In this document: positions 17,846 to 27,951 of the stretch, piece by piece | How positions within the stretch are numbered: the stretch's first letter is position 1 | How the letters are laid out: each line of letters begins with the position of its first letter | From: Thioalkalivibrio sp. ALJ16 | GTDB lineage: Bacteria > Pseudomonadota > Gammaproteobacteria > Ectothiorhodospirales > Ectothiorhodospiraceae | Direction of reading: 5' to 3' | DNA length: 64,000 nucleotides | Assembly (NCBI RefSeq): GCF_000377345.1 | Contig: NZ_KB898037.1 | Location: 340,239 to 404,238, forward strand | The notes under the pieces: generated by a model | Database searches by the model: none | Seen by the model: only the letters and a program-made list of their open reading frames with translations | What the model was told of the DNA's origin: nothing | Made by a program: the position numbers and the translations under genes

Positions 17846-20163
17846 GGCGTCACCCCGATGGCGTTTTCCACATGGGCCAGGAAGCGATCGGCGTTCAGGT
17901 AGCCCACGTTGCGGTAGTTGCGCAGTTCATTGCCGTCGGCATCCCAGAAGATCATCGCCGGCGGCCCGAACAGGCTGAACTCGCGCATCAGGTTGCGGTG
18001 CTCCGAGGTGTTGTCGGTTACGTCCACCTTGAGCAGGTGCACGTCCGCCATCGCGTTAATGACGCGCTGGTCCTGGAAGGTGGTGCGGTCCAGGCGCACG
18101 CAGTCCACGCACCAGTCGGCGTAGAAATCCAGGAACACCGGCTGGTTGTTGCCCCGGGCCTGCTCCAGCTCGCGTTCGAGGTCTTCGAGGCTGTCGATGT
18201 AGGTGAACTGCATCTCCGTCGGCCCGGACTGTTCGCCGGTGGCGGTCACCGCGGGCTGATTGAGCGTGGCCAGCGGCCGGAAGATGTCCTTGCCGCCGGT
18301 GGCCGCTCCCAGCATCAGCAGCACCCCGTAGATCAGGATGACCACGCCGAGGCCTTTCCACAGGGTGTACCAGCCGGAGGTGCCCTCCGGCAGGGTGCGC
18401 AGCGCACCCATGTACACCGCGGTCACGATCAGCAGGATGGCCCACAGGAACATCGCCAGCTCGCCGGGGATCACCCGCTCCAGCAGCCAGATGCCGATCG
18501 CCAGCAGGCCTACGCCGAACACCGCCTTGATGGTGTCCATCCACGGACCGGCCTTCGGCAGCAGACGGCCGGCGGAGGTGCCGATCGCCAGCAGCGGGGC
18601 ACCCATGCCCATGCTCAGGGCGAACAGGGCGATACCGCCCAGCACGGCATCGCCGGTATGGCTGATGTAGAGCAGGGCGCCGATCAGCGGCGCGGTCACG
18701 CAGGGGCCGACAATCAGCGCCGACAGGAAGCCCATGATCCCGGCGCCCATGTAAGTGCCGCCTTCCTGCTTGTTGCTGATCTGCGACAGCTTGCTCTGCA
18801 CGCTGGCCGGCATCTGCAACTCGTAGAAGCCGAACATCGACATCGCCAGGGCAATGAAGATGGCGACGAAGGTGCCGATGATCCAGGGGTTCTGGAACGC
18901 CGCCTGCAGGTTGGCCCCGGCCAGCCCCGCGAACACCCCGGCAATGGTGTAGGTCAGCGCCATCGCCAGCACGAATACCAGCGAGATCAGGAATGCCTTG
19001 CGGGTGGTCAGGTTCTTCTGCCCGATGATGATGTTCGACAGGATCGGGATCATCGGGAACACGCAGGGGGTAAACGTCAGCAGCAGCCCGAAGCCGAAGA
19101 AGGCCAGCGCCACCAGCCAGATCTGCCCGTCGGCCAGCTGGGCCGCGATGCGGTCCTGCTGGGTCACGGGGGCGGTGGCCTCGTCGTCCTCGCGCGGCGC
19201 GTCGCCGGTCGCCGGCAGGGCATCGGTGTCGGCCTCGGCGGCGAGGTCGGAGGCGAAGGTGACCGCGACCTCCTGGGTCAGCGGCGGATAGCACACGCCG
19301 CCGTCCCAGCAGCCCTGGTAGTCGATGGCCAGGGTGATGTCCGCAACGTCATCGGCGTCGCGCAGGACCGGCACGAGGATCTCCACCTGGTCGCGGTAGA
19401 CCTGCGTCTCGCCGAAGAACTCGTCTTCCTGCAGCTCGCCGTCGGGCGGGTTGACCGGGCCCAGCTCGATGCCCTCGCCCTCGGCCACGCGTACGTCGAG
19501 CTGGTCGCGGTAGAGGTAATACCCGTCCGCGATCTCGAAGCGCAGGATCACTGCGTTCTGGCTGATGGCCTCCAGAGACGCGGCGAAGGCCTTCTCCGGC
19601 TCCAGCAGATCATCGGCGGCCCCCACCTCGCCGGACAGCTCCCCGAGATCGCCCAGGGCGCTGCGTTCCTCGACCGGCTCGTCTTCCGCGGTGGTTTCCT
19701 CGCCGTTGCCGCCCGGCAGGCCGGGCAGTTCGATGGAGACGGTCTGGAAGTGCGGCGGGTAGCAGACGCCGAGGTCCGCGCAGCCCTGGGAGCGGGCGGT
19801 CAGTTCGATGGTGGTGGTTTCCGCGGCCGCGATGGGCAGCTCGATTTCCACCTGGTCGCGGTAGGTCTCGACCCGGCCGAAGAATTCATCTTCCTTGATC
19901 TCGCCATCGGGGATGCGCGCCTCGCCCAGTTCCAGACCTTCGCTCTCGGGCGTGAACTCGAACTGCTCGCGGTACATGTAGTAGCCGTCGGCGATGTCCC
20001 AGGTCAGGCGGACGGTGTCGGCGTCGATCGCCTCCGCGCTCAGGCTGAAGGCGTCATCCGGGTCCAGCAGGTCGTCCTCGAACAGGGCCTGGGCAAGAGC
20101 GGGGATCAGCAGCAGGGTGACCAGCAGGGTCGTCAGCCAGGTGCGAGGGTTCAGGAGGTGCAT
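17842..20163 (-). CDS. dsbD: Thiol:disulfide interchange protein DsbD with two alpha domains
   Basis: The 773 aa protein carries electrons from cytoplasmic thioredoxin to periplasmic partners. After a signal peptide (cleavage near residue 26) come two tandem DsbD-alpha domains: about 30-148 with C128/C134 (CADLGVCYPP) and about 185-305 with C285/C291 (CWDGGVCYPP). The membrane beta domain (about 345-620) contains FTPCVFPMIPI and GPCVTAPLIG, and the C-terminal gamma thioredoxin domain has ADWCVDC. Usual DsbD has one alpha domain and about 570-600 residues, so this is a duplication. It sits between cutA (13 nt overlap) and the TlpA-like gene. Confidence 0.95.
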   Translation of the reverse strand: MHLLNPRTWLTTLLVTLLLIPALAQALFEDDLLDPDDAFSLSAEAIDADTVRLTWDIADGYYMYREQFEFTPESEGLELGEARIPDGEIKEDEFFGRVETYRDQVEIELPIAAAETTTIELTARSQGCADLGVCYPPHFQTVSIELPGLPGGNGEETTAEDEPVEERSALGDLGELSGEVGAADDLLEPEKAFAASLEAISQNAVILRFEIADGYYLYRDQLDVRVAEGEGIELGPVNPPDGELQEDEFFGETQVYRDQVEILVPVLRDADDVADITLAIDYQGCWDGGVCYPPLTQEVAVTFASDLAAEADTDALPATGDAPREDDEATAPVTQQDRIAAQLADGQIWLVALAFFGFGLLLTFTPCVFPMIPILSNIIIGQKNLTTRKAFLISLVFVLAMALTYTIAGVFAGLAGANLQAAFQNPWIIGTFVAIFIALAMSMFGFYELQMPASVQSKLSQISNKQEGGTYMGAGIMGFLSALIVGPCVTAPLIGALLYISHTGDAVLGGIALFALSMGMGAPLLAIGTSAGRLLPKAGPWMDTIKAVFGVGLLAIGIWLLERVIPGELAMFLWAILLIVTAVYMGALRTLPEGTSGWYTLWKGLGVVILIYGVLLMLGAATGGKDIFRPLATLNQPAVTATGEQSGPTEMQFTYIDSLEDLERELEQARGNNQPVFLDFYADWCVDCVRLDRTTFQDQRVINAMADVHLLKVDVTDNTSEHRNLMREFSLFGPPAMIFWDADGNELRNYRNVGYLNADRFLAHVENAIGVTP

Positions 20164-20492
20164 TGCGTTATCCAGTTCAGGTAATCGGGCAGCCCGCGCT
20201 CGATCGGCAGTGCGACGATCTCGGGCGTCTCGTAAGGATGTTGGTCCGTCAGCCAGTCCTGGAGTTCGTCCAGCCGCGCCGGGGAGGTCTTGATCAACAG
20301 TGTGACTTCGGTATCGAACTCGATATTCCCTTTCCACATATAAACCGAGCGTCCGGGTGGGAGGACATGCACGCAGGCCGCCAGGCCTCGTTCCACCAGG
20401 GCGCCGGCCAGGGCATCCGCCGCCTCGGGGTCATCCAGAGTGGTGATGACCAGCCAGGCACGGGCGCTGGCCACCGGGGTGTCGGCGCTCAT
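20151..20492 (-). CDS. cutA: Divalent-cation tolerance protein CutA
   Basis: A 113 aa CutA1-type protein. The conserved stretch includes ITTLDDPEAADALAGALVERGLAACVHVLP near residue 15-45, SVYMWKGNIEFDTEVTLLIKT at 50-70 and HPYETPEIVALPI near 85-97. CutA1 forms trimers and is linked to copper tolerance in E. coli, where it also neighbours dsbD. It overlaps the downstream dsbD by 13 nt and follows the adaptor-protein gene by 3 nt in coding order reversed (the adaptor stop lies outside its start), so expression is coupled. Confidence 0.94.
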   Translation of the reverse strand: MSADTPVASARAWLVITTLDDPEAADALAGALVERGLAACVHVLPPGRSVYMWKGNIEFDTEVTLLIKTSPARLDELQDWLTDQHPYETPEIVALPIERGLPDYLNWITQCTS

Positions 20493-20495
20493 GCG

Positions 20496-21293
20496 TCAGT
20501 GGTCCCGTTCGATGCGTGCATTCTGGCCGGGTCGCAATGACGTGGCATCCCCCGGGGAGAATTCCACCTCGACCGCGTAGCCGCGTTCGGGCTCCTCGCC
20601 GGTCGGTTCCCAGCCCACGCTGGCGATCCGCCCGGACAGACGCTGCTCGGCGACTACGACCGTGACCGCGTCCCCTGGTTCCAGTTCGGCGGCGGTCGTG
20701 GCCGGCACCAGGCCGCGGGCGCGCATCGGGTCGCGGGTGCCGAGGATGGCCAGGACTGGCGGCATCAGCGCCGGGTTGACGAACTGCCCGACGCTGGCGT
20801 CGATGCGAACCATATGCCCATCGGCCGGGGCCCGGATGACGGCATCCTCGAGATCGGCGCGAACGCGGTCGCGCTGGGCGCGGGCCTCGGCCAGGCGCGC
20901 GGCGACCGTGGCGTAATCGATGCGCGCGAGCTCGAGTTCGCGTGCGGCGATCAGGGTCTGGTCATAGAGGTCCTCGGCCTTGTCCCGCTCGCGTTCGGCC
21001 TCGGCGAGCTCCATCTGCAGGCGTTCGATGGCGGCCCGCGCCGCGCGCAGATCGGCCTCGGTGCGGCGGGTATCCAGCCGAAACAGCACGGCCTCCGCCG
21101 CGACCCGTTCGCCGGGCCGCACCTCGATTGCCTCGATCCGGCCCGCGATCGGGGCGGTGATGCGGTAGCGCTCGCCCCAGTCGAGGCGGGCGTCGAAGCC
21201 GTCCTCCGCGAGTACGGGCAGCGGCGCCAGCGCGAGCAGGGCCGCGAGACCGACGGTGGTCAGCAGGGAAGATGCGTTGAAGACGCGGGGCAT
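20496..21293 (-). CDS. Periplasmic adaptor (membrane fusion) protein of an efflux-type system
   Basis: This 265 aa protein has a signal peptide (cleavage near residue 29, VLAED) and the HlyD/RND-adaptor plan: a split lipoyl domain (RITAPIAGRIEAIEVRPGERV and DAVIRAPADGHMVRIDASVGQFV) bracketing a coiled-coil hairpin at about residues 72-140, then a beta-barrel domain (RARGLVPATTAAELEPGD). It is shorter than typical RND adaptors and lacks an obvious membrane-proximal end. It lies 38 nt after a TolC-like gene and just before cutA. No inner-membrane pump is present nearby, so the partner is unknown. Confidence 0.85.
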   Translation of the reverse strand: MPRVFNASSLLTTVGLAALLALAPLPVLAEDGFDARLDWGERYRITAPIAGRIEAIEVRPGERVAAEAVLFRLDTRRTEADLRAARAAIERLQMELAEAERERDKAEDLYDQTLIAARELELARIDYATVAARLAEARAQRDRVRADLEDAVIRAPADGHMVRIDASVGQFVNPALMPPVLAILGTRDPMRARGLVPATTAAELEPGDAVTVVVAEQRLSGRIASVGWEPTGEEPERGYAVEVEFSPGDATSLRPGQNARIERDH

Positions 21294-21331
21294 GGTCTGG
21301 TCTCCCGTCCGGTCGCCGGCAGGTCGGCGGC

Positions 21332-22699
21332 TCAAGAGTTGTCGTCAGTGGCGCGAAACGGGCTCAGCTCGTCGCGTCCGGTCAGCAGGGCCAGGCGCTC
21401 GTAGGCCAGGGCCAGCTGGAATTCGGTGCTGGCATTGAAATGCGCGGCCGCGCTTTGCTGCACCATCGAATCGCCCAGGTCGGCCTGGTCCTCGATGTCA
21501 TACAGGTAGCGCGCGCGGTCGATATACAGCTCGCGGTAGTCCATGCGCCAGCTGGCCTCGTCGCGCTGGATCTGGAGCGCGCGGATCTCGTCATGGAGTT
21601 CGCGCAGGCGGTTGCGCGCTTCAATGCGCGCCTGGCCGCGCTCGGCCTCGGCGCGGTGGCGGGCGGCCACGGCCTGCCCCACGCGGCCGTCGTGGCGGCG
21701 GCCTTCGTACAGCGGGATTTCCAGGACCAGCCCGGCCGCAAAGGGGTTGCGGTCGCTGCCGCCCAGGTCGCGGTACCACCAGCCGGACTCGGCCTCGGCG
21801 TACAGGCGCGGCCGGCGCTGGGCGCGCGAGGCGGCCAGTTCGCGGGTTGCCGCCTCCACGTGGTGGCGCTCGGCCAGCAGCCGCGGACTGGTGTTGTCGA
21901 GCTCGGCGAGCAGCGGGTCCAGGTCCGGGAGTGCGGGCAGATCCAGCGGCAGCATGGGGGCCAGCACGGTGCGCACCCGACGATCCGGGCGGTTCAGGGC
22001 CTCGGCCAGGGCCGCCCGGGTGCGTTGCTGGGTGTGCAGTGCGCGGGTGCGCTGCACGCGCAGGGTCTGATACTCGGATTCCAGCCGGAAGACCTCGATG
22101 TCGGATACCTGGCCGCGCTGGTTGCGTTCTTCCGCGCGCTCCTTGGAGACATAGGCGGCGGCCATCGCCTCGGTGTCGCGGGCGAAGGCAAGATCCGCCA
22201 GCAGCACGTCGAAGTAACGTTCCAGTACATGGATGCGGTGGCGGGCGTATGCCAGCTCCTCCTCCATGCGCGCCGCCTCCAGGCGTTGCGCGCTGGCGGA
22301 CTCGCGCGCATGCGACTGGCCGAAATCGCTGAGGAGTTTGCGCGCGACGATGGAGGCGCGGGAGTCGTTGCGGCTGCGGTCCGCGACCAGGTCGTTGGGT
22401 TCGATCCAGCGTGCCTCGAGGCGGGCACTGACGTTGACGTCGCTTTCGGCGCGCGCGGCCTCCAGCGCGGCGCGGGCGCGTTCGCGTTCCGCGCGTGCCT
22501 GGCGCACCTGCGGGTGCAGGGCGTCGACGCGCTCCAGGGCGTCCCCGACCCGCATCGGGTTGGGCAGCGGCCCGAGCTCGCTGGCGCCACCCTGGGCGGC
22601 CACGGGCATGACCGGGAGGCAGAGCAGCAGGCCCGCCAGCAGCAGGCCGCCGGCCGGGTGTCGGCGCACCCGAGGCGAGCGAGGGGGTATCGGCGACAT
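21332..22699 (-). CDS. TolC family outer-membrane efflux protein
   Basis: A 455 aa protein with a signal peptide (cleavage near VAAQ, residue 36) and the repeated long-helix pattern of TolC/OEP proteins. Two halves are visible: ALERVDALHPQVRQARAERERARAALEAARAE followed by ARHRIHVLERYFDVLLADLAF, and RELAASRAQRRPRLYAEAESGWW followed by coiled-coil helices. It should form the trimeric outer-membrane tunnel for the adjacent adaptor. The gene is 33 nt downstream of the SoxW-like thioredoxin gene. Substrate unknown; metal or thiol-compound export fits the context but is inference. Confidence 0.88.
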   Translation of the reverse strand: MSPIPPRSPRVRRHPAGGLLLAGLLLCLPVMPVAAQGGASELGPLPNPMRVGDALERVDALHPQVRQARAERERARAALEAARAESDVNVSARLEARWIEPNDLVADRSRNDSRASIVARKLLSDFGQSHARESASAQRLEAARMEEELAYARHRIHVLERYFDVLLADLAFARDTEAMAAAYVSKERAEERNQRGQVSDIEVFRLESEYQTLRVQRTRALHTQQRTRAALAEALNRPDRRVRTVLAPMLPLDLPALPDLDPLLAELDNTSPRLLAERHHVEAATRELAASRAQRRPRLYAEAESGWWYRDLGGSDRNPFAAGLVLEIPLYEGRRHDGRVGQAVAARHRAEAERGQARIEARNRLRELHDEIRALQIQRDEASWRMDYRELYIDRARYLYDIEDQADLGDSMVQQSAAAHFNASTEFQLALAYERLALLTGRDELSPFRATDDNS

Positions 22700-22732
22700 C
22701 GTGCGTCGATCCTTGCGATTCAGTGAGAAGGG

Positions 22733-23278
22733 TCAGCGGCTGTCTTGTTCGCGCTTGAAGCGCGTGAAGTTCTGGTCCCTGTAATGGCCTTTGGCCACGA
22801 ACTCGCCCAGCTGCAGGAACTCGCGGGTGTCGCGGGTGGCCCCGGTGAAGCGGGCGATCGGTTCGCCGTCGAGGTTGAAGAACTGGAACACCGGGGTGGC
22901 GCGTACGCGGAAGTCGCGGGTGGCCCATTCCATCTGGGTCTTGGTCTCGCCGTCGAAGGTGACGATCTCGATCGCGCCCTCGACATCGACGCTGAATACC
23001 CGGAAGTGCTCGCTGAAGTACTCCTGCACCTCGGGCTGATTCAGGACCTGGTTTTTCATGCGGTGGCAGAACGGACAGTCGGCCATCTCGAAGAAGATCA
23101 GGATGCCTTTCTTGCCCGCGGCGCGGGCATCTTCCAGTTCCTCCGGGAATTCGCCGAAGGTTGGGTCGAAGAAGTGATGATCCGGGTCGCGCGGATCCTC
23201 GACGCCGGCGCCTGCCAGTGCCGGCAGCAGCAAGGCGAGGACGATGAGCGCCAGGAGCGGGGTCGGGTTTCGCAGCAT
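22733..23278 (-). CDS. Periplasmic thioredoxin-fold protein (SoxW-like)
   Basis: A 181 aa exported protein with a signal peptide (about residues 1-24) and a thioredoxin fold. The redox motif is C68-P-F-C71 (ADCPFCHRM) and the cis-proline is in RATPVFQFF. The sequence style matches SoxW/thioredoxin-like proteins of sulfur oxidisers, which keep periplasmic sulfur-handling proteins reduced. It heads the minus-strand block SoxW-like, TolC-like, adaptor, cutA, dsbD, tlpA, whose short gaps suggest one transcript. Electron supply from the DsbD four genes downstream is plausible. Confidence 0.88.
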   Translation of the reverse strand: MLRNPTPLLALIVLALLLPALAGAGVEDPRDPDHHFFDPTFGEFPEELEDARAAGKKGILIFFEMADCPFCHRMKNQVLNQPEVQEYFSEHFRVFSVDVEGAIEIVTFDGETKTQMEWATRDFRVRATPVFQFFNLDGEPIARFTGATRDTREFLQLGEFVAKGHYRDQNFTRFKREQDSR

Positions 23279-23469
23279 GCTCGGGATCTCCGCAATATAT
23301 CGATTGCCGTATGCACCAATGACGTGCAGCAGGCTGACTTAATTCCCCTGTTCGTGCAAGGAAAACAGCGCCCTGGCCACGACGGGAGGGCGGCCGAGCC
23401 TCCGTAGTGGCAATCGACACCCAGCGGGGCGCGTGTTCCAATACTTACGCAATATATCCGGAACACCCC

Positions 23470-23952
23470 ATGCGCAGCCCCTTCTTTCCGCTTTTCGTAT
23501 TCCTTGGCCTGATCCTGCTCGAGATCTTCGGGTTTGCCTGGGTCGGCGATGCCGTGGGCGCGCTGATGACGGTGGTGCTGGTGATCGTGACCGCCGCGGC
23601 GGGCCTGCTGCTGTTCCGCCTGCAGGGGTTTTATCACTGGCGCCGTTTGCAGCAAAGCCTGGCGCGTGGCGAGGTGCCAGCGCTCGGGCTGGTCGAGGGC
23701 TGGCTGCTGATGGCGGCCGCGATGCTGCTGCTGTTGCCGGGATTCTTCACGGATGCCGCCGGGTTCGTGCTGCTGATCCCGCCCCTGCGCCGCTGGGTGG
23801 CGGCCGGCGTGCTGCGCCGCGGGATGATCCGCACGCGAGGCCCGGGGCCGGGGGGGCGCGGTGGCCCCGGTCCGATCGAAGGCGAATTCCGGCGGCACGA
23901 GGACGGTAGCGAGCCGCCTGACGACCGGCTCGATCACGACGATCGGCGCTGA
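23470..23952 (+). CDS. fxsA: FxsA family membrane protein
   Basis: The 160 aa protein has the FxsA pattern: two adjacent N-terminal helices (about residues 5-22 and 26-48, EIFGFAWVGDAVGALMT), the loop FYHWRRLQQSLARGEVPALGL, and two more helices with LLLLPGFFTDAAGFVLLIPPLRR. FxsA is a cytoplasmic-membrane protein whose excess relieves F-plasmid phage exclusion in E. coli; its normal role is unclear. The tail (residues 120-160) is Gly/Pro-rich and then Asp/Arg-rich. It is directly upstream of groES, as fxsA is in many gammaproteobacteria. Confidence 0.92.
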   Translation: MRSPFFPLFVFLGLILLEIFGFAWVGDAVGALMTVVLVIVTAAAGLLLFRLQGFYHWRRLQQSLARGEVPALGLVEGWLLMAAAMLLLLPGFFTDAAGFVLLIPPLRRWVAAGVLRRGMIRTRGPGPGGRGGPGPIEGEFRRHEDGSEPPDDRLDHDDRR

Positions 23953-24034
23953 TCCAGTCGGTTTCTCCGCACCGTTTTACGCGCAGGCGCTGACGACCGT
24001 TACGCGACCCGGGTCAAGTTCGCGGTACACGCCC

Positions 24035-24062
24035 TTGACTCGCCCTTGTGTGCCCCTATTAT
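24035..24062 (+). promoter_or_regulatory. groESL promoter (sigma-70 type)
   Basis: TTGACT at 24035-24040 and TATTAT at 24057-24062 form a good -35/-10 pair with 16 nt spacing. CTTGA plus the CCCCTATTAT box also partly resembles a sigma-32 promoter, so heat-shock sigma use cannot be excluded. The -10 box runs directly into the CIRCE operator. Confidence 0.65.
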
Positions 24063-24088
24063 TAGCACTCGTCAGGGGTGGGTGCTAA
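24062..24088 (+). promoter_or_regulatory. CIRCE operator (HrcA-binding site)
   Basis: TTAGCACTC at 24062-24070, a 9 nt spacer, and GGGTGCTAA at 24080-24088 form the CIRCE inverted repeat (consensus TTAGCACTC-N9-GAGTGCTAA). There is one mismatch, GGG for GAG in the right half. Placed on the transcription start of groES, it implies repression by HrcA. Confidence 0.9.
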
Positions 24089-24150
24089 CAGGGCGCCCGC
24101 CCGACACCCCCAACTTTCCTGTTGCAGACATTCAATAAGGAGTTCGCACC

Positions 24151-24441
24151 ATGAACCTGCGGCCTTTGCACGATCGAGTCATCGTGAAGCGTATGGAAGA
24201 AGAGCGCACCACCCCCGGCGGTATCGTGATCCCGGATTCCGCGGCCGAAAAGCCGGTTCGCGGCGAGGTGGTTGCGGTAGGCAACGGCAAGATCCTGGAG
24301 AACGGTGAAGTCCGCGCGCTGGACGTGAAGGCCGGTGACAAGGTCCTGTTCGGCAAGTACTCCGGCACCGAGGTCAAGGTCGAGGGTGAAGACGTCCTGG
24401 TGATGCGCGAAGACGACATCATGGCCGTCATCGAGGGCTGA
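24151..24441 (+). CDS. groES: Co-chaperonin GroES
   Basis: The 96 aa protein is full-length GroES, the lid of the GroEL folding chamber. [29 protein letters not shown] (mobile loop), [31 protein letters not shown] and [11 protein letters not shown] are all in place. AAGGAG precedes the ATG. It is the first gene of the groES-groEL operon, 50 nt before groEL, under the CIRCE operator. Confidence 0.99.
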   Translation: MNLRPLHDRVIVKRMEEERTTPGGIVIPDSAAEKPVRGEVVAVGNGKILENGEVRALDVKAGDKVLFGKYSGTEVKVEGEDVLVMREDDIMAVIEG

Positions 24442-24464
24442 GGCCCCGTCCCGCGTCCGTCTAA

Positions 24465-26156
<1,692 letters not shown>

Positions 26157-26190
26157 GCCGTTCCGGACCCGTACATCGCCGATGTACCCG

Positions 26191-26220
26191 GAGACCCCGC
26201 CTCGGCGGGGTCTTTTTGTT
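26191..26220 (+). terminator. Rho-independent terminator after groEL
   Basis: AGACCCCGC, loop CTC or CTCG, GCGGGGTCT, then TTTTTG: a GC-rich stem followed by a T run, 35 nt after the groEL stop. Confidence 0.9.
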
Positions 26221-26598
26221 TGGGGCCGCGGGCCGCGAAGGGCCGGTATTTCTCCGGCAATGCAACGGAACCCGAGCGAGTACCGTGTGTCTTCTGTGGG
26301 GTCCTGCGTTAACCGGGGGTTGTACCCGTGCGGGTCCCGGCTGTTGTAATCCCGGGACAGTGGAGACGAAGTGTCTGGTTATGCAGCAGTTTGCGGAATG
26401 TGACGGCGTTGTGATGCCGACACAAATTTTGCCCGCGAGCGCGTGCAAAACCCGAACTTGTGTGCCACTATCAGGGTACTGTAGAGAGCTTGGAGCAAGG
26501 AGCTCGCTGCTTGGGATTGCGGATGGTGTACGGCTTTGCGTGTGCGCACGGCGAACCCCACGGTCCGACGTCGATTGTTTTTACAAGGAGGCTATGCA
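26221..26598. other. Intergenic region between groEL terminator and the OmpA-domain gene
   Basis: About 380 bases with no supported gene. Short open frames through it have no recognisable features. It is less GC-rich than its surroundings in the second half, as expected for the promoter and leader of the downstream gene, but I could not fix a convincing -35/-10 pair. The ribosome site AAGGAGG (26585-26591) ends it. Confidence 0.6.
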
Positions 26599-27240
26599 AT
26601 GAAACACAAGCTGGTGAAGAATCTTCTGGCCGCATCCGTCGCCTCGCTGGTGCTGGGTGCTGCCGGTCAGGTGGTTGCGCAGGAGCCGCCGGCCGCGAAC
26701 GTCACCGACCGCAGCGGCAAGGTCGTGGTCGACCGTTCCGGCGAGTGCGTGCGCACCCGTTCCTGGGCTGCGGAAAACGTGAAATTCCCGCATTGCGCGG
26801 GCTACATCGAGGAAACCGCCGAAGCCCCGGCGCCCGAGCCCGCCGCCGCGCCGGAGCCGGAACCGGAGCCGGAATTCACCACCACCACCCTCAGCGCCCA
26901 GGCCCTGTTCGGCTTCGACAGCGCCGAGCTGCGCGCCGAAGGTCGTTCCGCCCTGCGCGATCTGGCCCGCAGCCTGACCGCCGATGACGCCGAGTACAGC
27001 TCGGTGCTGGTCGAAGGTCACACCTGCACTATCGGTCCGGCTGACTACAACCAGGGGCTGTCCGAGCGCCGTGCGGCCGCTGTGGCCGAGTTCCTGGCCA
27101 GCGAAGGCGTGCGCGAAAGCGACATCCGCACCGTGGGTTATGGTGAAGATCGGCCGACCGCCGACAACTCCACCCAGGCGGGCCGCGAGGCCAACCGCCG
27201 CGTGGAAGTGACCTCCGACGTGCGCAAGCGCGCCAACTAA
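26599..27240 (+). CDS. OmpA-family peptidoglycan-binding envelope protein
   Basis: A 213 aa exported protein: signal peptide ending near residue 28 (VVAQE), a short Cys-containing segment (SGECVRTRSWAAENVKFPHC), a Pro/Glu linker (APEPAAAPEPEPEPE) and an OmpA C-terminal domain at about 95-213. The peptidoglycan-binding motif is intact: FGFDSAELR, LSERRAAAVAEFLASEGV, IRTVGYGEDRP and AGREANRRVEV. There is no N-terminal beta barrel, so it is a soluble or tethered cell-wall anchor. Two N-terminal cysteines and a Cys in GHTCTIG are unusual. A terminator follows at 27289; AAGGAGG at 26585 gives a strong start. Confidence 0.92.
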   Translation: MKHKLVKNLLAASVASLVLGAAGQVVAQEPPAANVTDRSGKVVVDRSGECVRTRSWAAENVKFPHCAGYIEETAEAPAPEPAAAPEPEPEPEFTTTTLSAQALFGFDSAELRAEGRSALRDLARSLTADDAEYSSVLVEGHTCTIGPADYNQGLSERRAAAVAEFLASEGVRESDIRTVGYGEDRPTADNSTQAGREANRRVEVTSDVRKRAN

Positions 27241-27288
27241 GGTCGCACGCGACACCCCGGCTGCCAGTTCGCTGGCACGCCGGTACCG

Positions 27289-27313
27289 AGCCCCGCTTCG
27301 GCGGGGCTTTTTT
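27289..27313 (+). terminator. Rho-independent terminator after the OmpA-domain gene
   Basis: AGCCCCGC, TTCG loop, GCGGGGCT followed by seven T: a strong stem-loop plus T run, about 50 nt after the stop. Confidence 0.92.
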
Positions 27314-27450
27314 GTGCGTGCTCCGCGGCCGGTGGCCGGCGAACCTTTCGCGGCTCCAGGGGGGGGCAGGGAAGCACACGCCGGGCCCTTCAGCCTGCGT
27401 TAATCTTGCGCCCCTAGACTGAGTCCAGACATTCGGAAAACCAGGTCACC

Positions 27451-27951
27451 ATGATGATCCATAGCATCCCGAGACACTCTCTTTCCGCAGCCTTGCTGGG
27501 TGCCGTCACTCTGCTGGTCGGCCTGTTGCTGTCACCCGGTGCGGCCGCCAGCGGCGTGGAACGCGCGACGGACCTGCAGGGCCTGGCCGGTAATGGCAAT
27601 GGCCAGCCGACCCTGATCATGTTCGCCTCCAGCAGCTGTCCCTACTGCGATCGGGCGGAACAGCATCATCTCGGTCCGATGACCGAGGATGCCGCGTTCG
27701 CGGACGTGAACATACGCAAGGTGATGCTGGACCGGGAGACCGTGCGCGACTTCAATGGCGAGAGCCTGCCGGGGAATGTCCTCGGGCGGAATTACGGCGT
27801 GCGGGTAGTGCCGACCATCATGGCTTTTGATGCCGAGGGGCGTCCCGCCGGCACGCCGCTGGTGGGGATTCCCAACGAACAGCTGTACCGCAGTCAGATC
27901 CGCACTCGCATTGAGGCCGCCCGTCACGGGGCCGGCGACTCCTCGAGCTAG
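27451..27951 (+). CDS. Periplasmic thioredoxin-fold protein with CPYC motif
   Basis: A 166 aa protein with a signal peptide (cleavage near AAAS, residue 34) and a thioredoxin-like domain carrying C63-P-Y-C66 (SSCPYCDRAE) and cis-proline in VVPTIMAFD. Between them lies an insertion (NGESLPGNVLGRNYGV) typical of SoxW/DsbE-like single-domain proteins. CPYC is a glutaredoxin-like motif, suggesting a relatively reducing role. It stands alone between a terminator and a long intergenic region. It is a second, divergent relative of the protein at 22733. Confidence 0.85.
   Translation: MMIHSIPRHSLSAALLGAVTLLVGLLLSPGAAASGVERATDLQGLAGNGNGQPTLIMFASSSCPYCDRAEQHHLGPMTEDAAFADVNIRKVMLDRETVRDFNGESLPGNVLGRNYGVRVVPTIMAFDAEGRPAGTPLVGIPNEQLYRSQIRTRIEAARHGAGDSSS

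Noticed and set aside
17872..20184. 770-codon open frame on the + strand
   Set aside because: It is antisense to dsbD, with Gln/Gly/Val/Arg-rich low-complexity translation typical of a high-GC shadow; dsbD has all family motifs.
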